Assembly (NCBI GenBank): GCA_003446735.1
Contig: DMCJ01000029.1
Coordinates: forward strand, 1 to 9,015
Direction: 5' to 3'
Origin: Lachnospiraceae bacterium
GTDB taxonomy: Bacteria; Bacillota; Clostridia; Lachnospirales; Lachnospiraceae
DNA: 9,015 nucleotides
In this document: one piece after another, positions 1 through 5,125 of the stretch
Layout of the letters: every line of letters begins with the position of its first letter
Numbering within the stretch: the first letter of the stretch is position 1
Program-made: the position numbers and the translations under genes
Notes under the pieces: generated by a model
Told to the model about the DNA's origin: nothing
The model's database searches: none
The model's input: the letters and a program-made list of their open reading frames with translations, nothing else

Positions 1-440
1 GCTATGGCAACTCTCTGCTGCTGACCGCCGGAAAGAGACGTAACATCCCTGTCCTCAAATCCCTTAAGGCCGACCATCTCTATCATGCGTCGGCACTTCT
101 GTTCTATTATATTGGCATCGATCTTCTTAAGCTTAAGGCCGAATGCCACATTATCCATGACATTTAAGAAAGGAAAAAGGGCATACTTCTGGAAGACCGT
201 ATTTACCTCTCTCTTGTACGCGGGGACATTTGAGATATCGATGCCGTCAAAAATGATCTGCCCGTCAGTAGGTTCCTCAAAGCCGGCGATCATGCGAAGT
301 GTCGTGGTCTTTCCGCATCCGGAAGGACCAAGGAGCGTCAAAAACTCGTTCCTTCTTATAGTAAGATCTATTCCCTTTAAGACCTGCTGATCGTCAAAAG
401 TCTTGGTAAGCCCCTTTAATTCTATAAATGCATCACTCAT
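1..440 (-). CDS. potA: Spermidine/putrescine ABC transporter ATP-binding protein PotA, N-terminal part (runs off left edge)
   Basis: This is the ATPase subunit of a polyamine import ABC transporter, acting on the cytoplasmic face of the membrane with PotB/PotC permeases and the PotD binding protein. About 146 residues are visible. They include Walker A GPSGCGKTT at 38-46, the Q-loop stretch VNTVFQKYALFP, which is very characteristic of PotA, and the ABC signature LSGGQQQRVAI from residue 136. Walker B, the H-loop and the C-terminal TOBE region lie beyond the left edge. The ATG at 438-440 is preceded by GAGGAGAG about 5 bases upstream, which fixes the start (MSDAFIELKGL). A predicted promoter lies at 528-556, so two copies of the 27-bp palindrome (461-515) fall inside its leader. 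The assignment to PotA rather than another importer ATPase rests on the Q-loop context and on family knowledge; the partner genes are not visible. Confidence 0.9.
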   Translation of the reverse strand, partial: MSDAFIELKGLTKTFDDQQVLKGIDLTIRRNEFLTLLGPSGCGKTTTLRMIAGFEEPTDGQIIFDGIDISNVPAYKREVNTVFQKYALFPFLNVMDNVAFGLKLKKIDANIIEQKCRRMIEMVGLKGFEDRDVTSLSGGQQQRVAI

Positions 441-460
441 TATTCTCTCCTCGTATTAAC

Positions 461-487
461 GTGACACGGTGCCTGGTACACTGTCAC
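461..487 (+). repeat. 27-bp imperfect palindrome, copy A
   Basis: This copy begins GTGACACGGTGCC and ends TACACTGTCAC. It folds as a 6-bp outer stem, a 2x2 internal loop (C.C and G.A), a 4-bp inner stem with one G.T pair, and a 3-base loop. It is identical to copy B, which starts 28 bases later, and both lie between the predicted potA promoter and its start codon. Confidence 0.95.
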
Positions 488-488
488 C

Positions 489-515
489 GTGACACGGTGC
501 CTGGTACACTGTCAC
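489..515 (+). repeat. 27-bp imperfect palindrome, copy B
   Basis: This is an exact duplicate of copy A, separated from it by a single C at 488. The downstream flank is ATAA, as after copy C. It falls just downstream of the predicted potA transcription start on the minus strand, so it should be part of the potA leader RNA. Confidence 0.95.
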
Positions 516-527
516 ATAATCTTCTTT

Positions 528-556
528 ATACTATAGGATAGGTGGGCGCGTGTCAA
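528..556 (-). promoter_or_regulatory. Predicted sigma-A promoter for potA
   Basis: Read on the minus strand, a perfect -35 box TTGACA (551-556) is followed by a 17-base spacer and TAGTAT (528-533) as the -10 box. Transcription would start near 521, giving a leader of about 80 bases before the potA ATG at 440. Most of that leader is the two tandem palindromic repeats at 461-515. The -10 matches consensus at four of six positions. Confidence 0.6.
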
Positions 557-568
557 GAACTGTTTGAT

Positions 569-595
569 GTGACGCAGTGCCCGGCACGCTGTCAC
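569..595 (+). repeat. 27-bp imperfect palindrome, copy C
   Basis: This copy begins GTGACGCAGTGCC and ends CACGCTGTCAC. It keeps the hairpin: position 11/17 becomes a G-C pair in place of the G.T of copies A and B, while the 7/21 and 8/20 mismatches remain. It forms a tail-to-tail inverted pair with copy D, 11 bases away, upstream of the potA promoter. Confidence 0.93.
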
Positions 596-606
596 ATAAG
601 GTGGAC

Positions 607-635
607 GTGACAGCGTACCGGGCACCGCGTTAGAC
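607..635 (-). repeat. 27-bp imperfect palindrome, copy D (inverted, degenerate head)
   Basis: On the minus strand this matches the family from GCGGTGCC through TACGCTGTCAC, but the head reads GTCTAAC instead of GTGAC, two bases longer. With copy C it forms an inverted pair that could fold into one long hairpin or cruciform between the typA end and the potA promoter. Confidence 0.82.
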
Positions 636-659
636 AGAAGTAATATCTGATTTAAGAGA

Positions 660-685
660 AATAAAGACAGGTGTATGTCTTTATT
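660..685 (-). terminator. Possible typA terminator hairpin overlapping the stop codon
   Basis: A perfect 10-bp stem (AATAAAGACA paired with TGTCTTTATT) encloses a 6-base loop. The TAA stop of typA at 681-683 lies inside the first arm. The stem is AT-rich and the minus-strand sequence after it (CTCTTAAATC) is only weakly U-rich, so termination efficiency is uncertain. No better terminator is visible between typA and potA. Confidence 0.45.
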
Positions 686-2507
686 CTTTTCTAAAGCCTG
701 CACGCTTACGAAGGGTGGGATCCAAGATCTTCTTACGTATACGAAGAGAAGTGGGGGTTACTTCCAAAAGCTCATCGGCATCTATAAAGTCAAGAGCCTG
801 CTCAAGGCTTAATTCACGTTTGGGAACAAGCTTTAAAGCATCATCTGCGGATGAAGATCTGGTATTCGTAAGATGCTTTGTCTTGCAGACATTTATCTCT
901 ATATCTTCGGCACGGCCTGTCTCGCCGATTACCATACCCGAATATACTTTTTCACCGGGCCCTATAAAGAGAGTGCCGCGCTCCTGAGCATTAAAGAGTC
1001 CGTATGTCACGGCCTCGCCCGCCTCAAACGCGATAAGAGAACCGTTTGCTCTGTATGTAAGGTCGCCCTTATAAGGACCATAGCCGTCAAATACGGTATT
1101 TAATATACCGTTTCCTTTTGTATCTGTCATAAACTCGCCGCGATAACCGATAAGTCCGCGTGCGGGGATCGAAAACTCGAGCCTTGTAAAGCCGCCGCTA
1201 GCTGATCCCATGTTAAGAAGCTCTCCCTTTCTTTCGGAAAGCTTGCTGATAACATTACCCGAAAATTCTTCGGGAACATCGATATAGGCTCTTTCCATGG
1301 GCTCTGTCTTTTTGCCATTTTCGTCTTCCTTATATAATACTTCCGCTTTGGATACGGCAAATTCATATCCCTCGCGTCTCATGTTCTCGATAAGAACGGA
1401 TAAGTGAAGCTCGCCTCTTCCGGAGACTTTGAATGAATCCGTGCTCTCGGTCTCTTCGACTCTTAAGGAAACATCGGTATTAAGCTCGCGCATGAGTCTG
1501 TCTCTTATGTGGCGGCTCGTAACGTATTTTCCTTCGGTTCCCGCAAGAGGTGAGTCATTTACCATAAAATGCATCGCGATAGTAGGCTCGGATATCTTCT
1601 GGAAAGGTATGGGTGCGATGTGATCGGGATCGCATAAGGTATCGCCGATATGGATGTCGGATATTCCCGAGATCGCAACGATGGAACCGATACCGGCCGA
1701 TTTTACCTCAACCCTGTTTAAACCGTCAAATTCGTAAAGCTTGGAAACTTTGACCTTTCTCTGCTTGTCGGGTTCATGGTGGTTAACGACAATGACGTCG
1801 TCATTTACATGTATCTCTCCGTTATCGACCTTTCCTACGCCGATACGGCCGACATATTCATTATAATCGATCGTCGAAATAAGTACCTGGGTACCCGCAT
1901 CGGGATCTCCCTCGGGAGCGGGGATGGACTCTAATATCGTATCAAAAAGGGGCGTCATATCCGTGCCCGTTTCATTCGGATCTAAGGACGCTACACCGTC
2001 ACGGGCGGAAGCAAATACAAAAGGACAGTCAAGCTGGCTTTCATCCGCATCCAAATCTATAAAGAGCTCTAATACTTCATCTACGACCTCTTCGGGACGG
2101 GCCTCGGCACGGTCTATCTTATTTACGCAGACGATGACGGGAAGGTCTAATTCAAGAGCCTTTTTAAGAACGAACCTTGTCTGGGGCATCGCACCCTCAA
2201 AAGCATCAACGACTAAGATAACGCCGTTTACCATTTTAAGGACACGTTCCACTTCGCCTCCGAAATCGGCATGGCCGGGAGTGTCTATTATATTGATCTT
2301 TATACCCTTATATGTGATCGCTGTGTTTTTGGAAAGAATGGTGATGCCGCGCTCACGCTCTATGTCATTTGAGTCCATGACACGCTCTGCGACTTCTTCG
2401 TTTTCACGGAACACACCGCTCTGCTTTAAGAGCTCGTCTACGAGCGTGGTCTTACCATGATCGACATGAGCGATAATGGCTACGTTACGGATGTCTTCTC
2501 TTTTCAT
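681..2507 (-). CDS. typA: Ribosome-associated translational GTPase TypA/BipA
   Basis: TypA/BipA is a translation-factor-family GTPase that binds the 70S ribosome at the EF-G site and is linked to stress and cold adaptation and to ribosome assembly. The protein is 608 residues, the normal full length. All five GTPase motifs are present: G1 AHVDHGKT (13-20), G2 RGITI (53-57), G3 DTPGH (75-79), G4 NKID (129-132) and G5 SA (167-168). They are followed by the beta-barrel domain, the EF-G-like segment GRGELHLSVLIENMRREG beginning near 363, and the BipA-specific C-terminal domain ending LRKRAGFRKE. The ATG at 2505-2507 has AGGAG about 6 bases upstream. A predicted promoter lies at 2556-2583. The gene is transcribed toward potA and is divergent from the regulator/transposase island. 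Nothing is missing. Confidence 0.97.
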   Translation of the reverse strand: MKREDIRNVAIIAHVDHGKTTLVDELLKQSGVFRENEEVAERVMDSNDIERERGITILSKNTAITYKGIKINIIDTPGHADFGGEVERVLKMVNGVILVVDAFEGAMPQTRFVLKKALELDLPVIVCVNKIDRAEARPEEVVDEVLELFIDLDADESQLDCPFVFASARDGVASLDPNETGTDMTPLFDTILESIPAPEGDPDAGTQVLISTIDYNEYVGRIGVGKVDNGEIHVNDDVIVVNHHEPDKQRKVKVSKLYEFDGLNRVEVKSAGIGSIVAISGISDIHIGDTLCDPDHIAPIPFQKISEPTIAMHFMVNDSPLAGTEGKYVTSRHIRDRLMRELNTDVSLRVEETESTDSFKVSGRGELHLSVLIENMRREGYEFAVSKAEVLYKEDENGKKTEPMERAYIDVPEEFSGNVISKLSERKGELLNMGSASGGFTRLEFSIPARGLIGYRGEFMTDTKGNGILNTVFDGYGPYKGDLTYRANGSLIAFEAGEAVTYGLFNAQERGTLFIGPGEKVYSGMVIGETGRAEDIEINVCKTKHLTNTRSSSADDALKLVPKRELSLEQALDFIDADELLEVTPTSLRIRKKILDPTLRKRAGFRKE

Positions 2508-2555
2508 AATATCTCCTGAATCTCTTATCTACGTACTTAAACGCGCACAAAAGAT

Positions 2556-2583
2556 AGTGTACCACAAAAAGCGGAAAATGCAA
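2556..2583 (-). promoter_or_regulatory. Predicted promoter for typA
   Basis: On the minus strand TTGCAT (2578-2583), a 16-base spacer and TACACT (2556-2561) preceded by TGG make an extended -10 promoter. The start would be near 2549, about 42 bases before the typA ATG. It lies about 35 bases downstream, in the typA reading direction, of palindrome copy E. Confidence 0.5.
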
Positions 2584-2618
2584 GAGTATTCTACAGTTCG
2601 CGGTATCTGCCACAAAAT

Positions 2619-2645
2619 GTGACACGGTGCCTGGTACGCTGTCAC
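2619..2645 (+). repeat. 27-bp imperfect palindrome, copy E
   Basis: This copy begins GTGACACGGTGCC and ends TACGCTGTCAC. It differs from copies A and B at one position (G for A at position 20). Its last five bases, GTCAC, are shared with the first five of copy F. It lies between the divergently oriented typA and the regulator gene. Confidence 0.94.
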
Positions 2646-2667
2646 GCGGTGCCTGGTACGCTGTCAC
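2641..2667 (+). repeat. 27-bp imperfect palindrome, copy F (overlaps copy E)
   Basis: This copy begins GTCACGCGGTGCC and ends TACGCTGTCAC. The head is GTCAC rather than GTGAC because it is also the tail of copy E, so the tandem period here is 22 bases, not 28. That gives a C.C mismatch in the outer stem; the rest of the hairpin is kept. Confidence 0.9.
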
Positions 2668-2675
2668 GCGTATTT

Positions 2676-2688
2676 TATGATAATCATA
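2676..2688. promoter_or_regulatory. 13-bp palindrome upstream of the Cro/C1-type gene, candidate operator
   Basis: TATGAT, a central A and ATCATA form a perfect inverted repeat 38 bases upstream of the regulator's ATG. Small Cro/C1-type proteins commonly bind such palindromes near their own promoters, so autoregulation is possible. No second copy was noticed in the transposase leader. The site is AT-rich and could arise by chance. Confidence 0.3.
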
Positions 2689-2726
2689 TACCGAAAGAAG
2701 CATATCTACCGGAGCGATTATCACTA

Positions 2727-2924
2727 ATGATTGACTATTCTCCATTTTGGAAAACACTTGAAGAATCTGACGAAAACTGGTACACGCTCGTTCATAAACA
2801 CGACTTTAACCCAGCTACTCTTCACAGATTAAAACACAATATGCCTATTTCAACTGTTACCATAGATTTAATATGTCAAATACTACATTGTAATGTCGAT
2901 GAAGTACTAACGTATCACGAATAA
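2727..2924 (+). CDS. Small Cro/C1-type (XRE family) helix-turn-helix protein
   Basis: This is a 65-residue DNA-binding protein consisting essentially of one Cro/C1-type helix-turn-helix domain of the HTH_26 kind. The N-terminal helix is IDYSPFWKTLEE, and the recognition region is FNPATLHRLKHNMPIS followed by TIDLICQILHCNVDEVL, the usual 'leucine, cysteine, then D-E-V/I-L' ending of this family. Length and ends agree with a complete stand-alone member. The ATG at 2727-2729 is chosen because the family begins at this MIDYSPFW segment. GGAG at 2711-2714 is a rather distant ribosome binding site. The frame stays open back to a GTG inside palindrome copy E, but that extension is repeat-derived. 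The gene precedes the transposase on the same strand by 178 bases and is AT-richer than its neighbours. Targets are unknown; repression of itself or of the transposase is only a guess. Confidence 0.78.
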   Translation: MIDYSPFWKTLEESDENWYTLVHKHDFNPATLHRLKHNMPISTVTIDLICQILHCNVDEVLTYHE

Positions 2925-2964
2925 TGATCACGGATCCCTCATAGTTCTTTAACCACTTTTTCTA

Positions 2965-2993
2965 TTGCATTTTCCATTTGTCTGTGTTATAAA
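2965..2993 (+). promoter_or_regulatory. Predicted extended -10 promoter for the RAYT transposase
   Basis: TTGCAT (2965-2970), a 17-base spacer and TATAAA (2988-2993) with TGT just before it match an extended -10 sigma-A promoter. The start would be near 3000, leaving a leader of roughly 100 bases that contains a hairpin at 3029-3050 and AGGAGG at 3091-3096. Confidence 0.5.
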
Positions 2994-3028
2994 TCTCCTT
3001 AAGAAATATCCTTTGTTTTATTCAACTG

Positions 3029-3050
3029 AAAATGACGACTCCGTCATTTT
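3029..3050 (+). other. Leader hairpin upstream of the RAYT transposase
   Basis: A perfect 9-bp stem, AAAATGACG pairing with CGTCATTTT, has a 4-base loop. It ends 52 bases before the transposase ATG and inside its predicted leader. The 3' arm ends in TTTT followed by ATTT, so it could act as a weak terminator or attenuator, or as the terminator of the small regulator gene upstream. Confidence 0.5.
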
Positions 3051-3102
3051 ATTTCCTGCCATTTACAAAAGCATAAACTACTAAAGTATAAGGAGGAATT
3101 TA

Positions 3103-3855
3103 ATGTCTAGAAAAAAAAGAACTGTCAGCAGTATTAACTGCTATCATGTTGTAGTCCGCGGAAATGGTAAGCAGATTATTTTTGAAGATGATTCCGACCG
3201 TTTATTCTACTTAAAAAAATTGCGCCAGCTGCGCGATGAAATGGAATTCGAACTTGTGGCATATTGCCTCATGGAGAATCATGTGCATCTGCTTATATTT
3301 GATCATAAAATGGAACTCAGCTCCATTATGATGAGATTAAACGGTATATATTCTCGATACTACAATCAAAAGTATGAAAGAGCCGGTCACCTTTTTGATC
3401 AAAGATTCCGAAGCGAAGCTATCGAAGATGATTCATATTTTCTTTCTGCCATTCGCTACATACATCGCAATCCAGAAAAAGCAGGAATATGCCCGGCTTC
3501 TCAGTATAAATGGAGCAGCTATATCTATTATCTCAAAAACAAGTCTTCCCTGGATAACCAAAAAGCTCTGGATATGATTGGTGGGTCGGATGCATTTGTT
3601 GATTGGATGAATATGTCTGATGAAACGAAATGTCTGGATTTTTACACCGAAGATAAATTGAACTTAAAAGATGATGATGCGATCAATAAAGCAAAAATAC
3701 TCCTGGGAATAAATACTCTTTCGGATATCGGCAAATATAAAAAAGCCGAAAGAAACGAAGCTGTTAAAACGCTCCGGAAAGGCGGATTGTCTATCAGACA
3801 AATAGAACGGCTAACAGGTATAAGTCGAGGTGTGATCATGAGAGTAGAAATCTGA
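3103..3855 (+). CDS. REP-associated tyrosine transposase (RAYT, IS200-like Y1 HUH family)
   Basis: This is a 250-residue single-strand DNA endonuclease/transposase of the Y1 (IS200/IS605-like) superfamily, in the RAYT branch. Domesticated RAYTs nick and rejoin hairpin-forming REP sequences rather than moving a classical insertion sequence. The HUH motif is intact as H60-V61-H62 in LMENHVHLLI. HLFDQRFRSE (96-105) and the helix AIRYIHRNPEKAG follow, with Tyr119 at the position of the catalytic tyrosine of E. coli TnpA-REP. A C-terminal extension (about 190-250) ends in a helix-turn-helix-like segment, LSIRQIERLTGISRGVI, typical of Firmicute RAYTs. The ATG at 3103 has AGGAGG six bases upstream. 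The gene looks complete with all catalytic residues. A palindrome copy starts two bases after its TGA, and others lie upstream of the neighbouring regulator. No IS200/IS605 left-end or right-end or TnpB partner is seen. Confidence 0.93.
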   Translation: MSRKKRTVSSINCYHVVVRGNGKQIIFEDDSDRLFYLKKLRQLRDEMEFELVAYCLMENHVHLLIFDHKMELSSIMMRLNGIYSRYYNQKYERAGHLFDQRFRSEAIEDDSYFLSAIRYIHRNPEKAGICPASQYKWSSYIYYLKNKSSLDNQKALDMIGGSDAFVDWMNMSDETKCLDFYTEDKLNLKDDDAINKAKILLGINTLSDIGKYKKAERNEAVKTLRKGGLSIRQIERLTGISRGVIMRVEI

Positions 3856-3857
3856 AT

Positions 3858-3884
3858 GTGACACTGTACCTGGCACGTTGTCAC
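3858..3884 (+). repeat. 27-bp imperfect palindrome, copy G
   Basis: This copy begins GTGACACTGTACC and ends CACGTTGTCAC and is the most diverged complete copy. It occupies 27 of the 33 bases between the TGA of the transposase (ends 3855) and the TGA of the convergent membrane-protein gene (3889-3891). Outer arms ATCTGA (3850-3855) and TCAGAT (3889-3894) extend the inverted repeat across both stop codons. There is no U-tract on either side, so it is not a standard intrinsic terminator. Confidence 0.9.
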
Positions 3885-3888
3885 ACAA

Positions 3889-4452
3889 TCAGATATTACT
3901 TCCAAGCCATATCCTTGCGATCAGATCGATGAAGAAAAGTATTGATATGATGATAAAAATGATATTATGAAGTCTGCTTTCTTTTATCTTCTCCTGGATC
4001 TTTACAAGACCGGGCTGTATAAGGCAGATCGCAACGAAGATAAGAAGTCCGAACATTAATGATGGTACGAGCGCTACCCGACCGTCAAAGTTCATGAAAT
4101 ATCCGTTATAATCCCATAAGGGATTACCTACCGCAGCGTCTATGATATAGCTTGATAAAAGCTCTGCTAAAGTAGCAACAAGTGCGCCGACGATAAATAC
4201 AAACGGAGGCTTATTTACCTTTAAAAGCTTAAAAATGGCAAGTATGATAAAAAATCCGAAGCCATATATCGGAAGCCACGGTCCAAACAGAAATCCCCTG
4301 TTTATGAATCCTCTTTTATGATAGATCATGCAGCACCACACAGACTCGTACACCCATCCTAAAAAAGCGTATACGAGAAAATACTCCATATAGTCGCGGA
4401 AGAAATTATACAGTTTTTCTTTATCGATTTTCCTTTCCATGATCTTTCCCAT
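3889..4452 (-). CDS. Polytopic membrane protein, putative ABC transporter permease (PF06541 / CmpB type)
   Basis: This is a 187-residue integral membrane protein of the family annotated as 'putative ABC transporter permease'; its substrate and true function are not established. Family marks seen are FLGWVYES (30-37), INRGFLFGPWLPIYGFG (50-66) and the LWDY..G.FMNFDGRVAL stretch near 112-128. Hydrophobic segments at about 22-42, 53-75, 84-105, 129-146 and 162-183 give five likely membrane helices. The ATG at 4450-4452 overlaps the phosphatase stop in TGATG, so translational coupling is likely and is why this start was chosen. An ATG at 4440, preceded by GGAAAG, is the alternative. The frame stays open further upstream, but that would overlap the phosphatase by 73 bases. 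No ATPase partner is adjacent. It converges on the transposase gene. Confidence 0.82.
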   Translation of the reverse strand: MGKIMERKIDKEKLYNFFRDYMEYFLVYAFLGWVYESVWCCMIYHKRGFINRGFLFGPWLPIYGFGFFIILAIFKLLKVNKPPFVFIVGALVATLAELLSSYIIDAAVGNPLWDYNGYFMNFDGRVALVPSLMFGLLIFVAICLIQPGLVKIQEKIKESRLHNIIFIIISILFFIDLIARIWLGSNI

Positions 4453-5036
4453 CACAGTATGAATCTTCCGTCCGAATATCGGATGATGACAGCTTCGCAG
4501 TTCTGCTGCAATCCGCCGTCCCAATATTTATCCGTTCCTCTGTTTTCGATAAAGCACATCTGTGCCTTGTTGACAGCTCCATGAGCGACTATCATTATAC
4601 GCTCGCATATACCGTCAAGCGGAAGGATAACCTCCTTCCAGAACGATGCTGCCCTGTTACATACCTCCTTAAGCGATTCACCGCCCTCCGGAGCGAAATA
4701 TTTTCCGGGTTCATCAAAGAAATATTTGAAGGGGCCTTTTTCATCCTTTACCAGTTCATCAAAATTCATTCCTTCGCAGACTCCGAATCCTATCTCCCTT
4801 ATCCGCTCATCCGTAATGATCGGAATATCCCTGTTGCCGCGGAGTATGACTGCCGTGTCATACGCTCTTTTAAGAGGGCTTGAATATATACGGTCAAAAT
4901 AAATATCTTTTAATCTTTCCGATGCTTCCTTAGCAAGCTCGATGCCTTCGTTTGCAAGCGGGGTATCAGAATTACCCTGAAGCCGCCTTTCTTTATTCCA
5001 CTCAGTGATCCCGTGACGGATCAAATATATTTCCAT
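4452..5036 (-). CDS. Histidine phosphatase family protein (phosphoglycerate-mutase-like)
   Basis: This is a 194-residue soluble enzyme of the histidine phosphatase superfamily, which forms a phosphohistidine intermediate. The N-terminal LIRHGITEWN carries the RHG motif with nucleophile His8 and phosphate-binding Arg7. Arg57 in SSPLKRAYDTA, the general-acid Glu81 in REIGFGVCEG, and the second catalytic histidine His152 in VAHGAVNKA complete the active site. Length is usual for bacterial GpmB/CobC-like members. The substrate cannot be told from sequence: sugar phosphates, phosphoglycerate and alpha-ribazole phosphate are all known in the superfamily, and no cobalamin genes are nearby. The ATG at 5034-5036 follows AAGGAGAG by about 6 bases. 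It sits 89 bases after the PBP stop, with two palindromes between them, and overlaps the following membrane-protein gene by one base. No independent promoter is convincing. Confidence 0.9.
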   Translation of the reverse strand: MEIYLIRHGITEWNKERRLQGNSDTPLANEGIELAKEASERLKDIYFDRIYSSPLKRAYDTAVILRGNRDIPIITDERIREIGFGVCEGMNFDELVKDEKGPFKYFFDEPGKYFAPEGGESLKEVCNRAASFWKEVILPLDGICERIMIVAHGAVNKAQMCFIENRGTDKYWDGGLQQNCEAVIIRYSDGRFIL

Positions 5037-5061
5037 TTTCTACTCTCCTTAGACGATAAAT

Positions 5062-5088
5062 ATGACACGGTGCCTGGCACACTGTCAC
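5062..5088 (+). repeat. 27-bp imperfect palindrome, copy H
   Basis: This copy begins ATGACACGGTGCC and ends CACACTGTCAC, so the first base is A instead of G and the outermost pair is lost. The inner stem pair 11/17 is G-C rather than G.T. It pairs tail-to-tail with copy I across one base in the gap between the PBP and phosphatase genes. Confidence 0.93.
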
Positions 5089-5089
5089 G

Positions 5090-5109
5090 GTGACAGCGTA
5101 CCAGGCACC
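5090..5109 (-). repeat. 27-bp palindrome family, copy I (inverted, head missing)
   Basis: On the minus strand this 20-bp copy starts at GGTGCCTGG and ends TACGCTGTCAC, lacking the seven-base GTGACAC head. It is complementary to the matching part of copy H at 18 of 20 positions, so the two could fold into one long stem. It lies 16 bases downstream of the PBP stop codon. Confidence 0.88.
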
Positions 5110-5125
5110 TATTTGATCGAAAATA

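Noticed and set aside
461..667. The repeats as a CRISPR array
   Set aside because: Copies are scattered across several gene junctions in both orientations, spacing is 1, 11 or overlapping bases rather than regular 30-40-base spacers, and no cas genes are present.
512..703. Minus-strand open frame between typA and potA
   Set aside because: It covers the typA terminator, repeats C/D and the potA promoter, has no ribosome binding site and no recognisable product.
2619..2726. In-frame GTG inside repeat E as the start of a 101-residue version of the Cro/C1-type protein
   Set aside because: The extra 36 residues come from the two repeats and AT-rich spacer, have no family resemblance and no ribosome binding site; the family begins at MIDYSPFW.
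3062..3092. TTTACA with TATAAG as the transposase promoter
   Set aside because: The spacer is 19 bases and the -10 would overlap the ribosome binding site, leaving no room for a leader; the promoter at 2965-2993 is better.
4450..4524. Longer 211-residue form of the PF06541-type protein
   Set aside because: It would overlap the phosphatase by 73 bases and the added residues are the phosphatase C-terminus read in another frame; the TGATG start fits better.
461..5109. The 27-bp palindromes as ordinary rho-independent terminators
   Set aside because: None is followed by a U-tract on either strand, several sit upstream of genes or within a leader, and the sequence is too conserved for a generic terminator.
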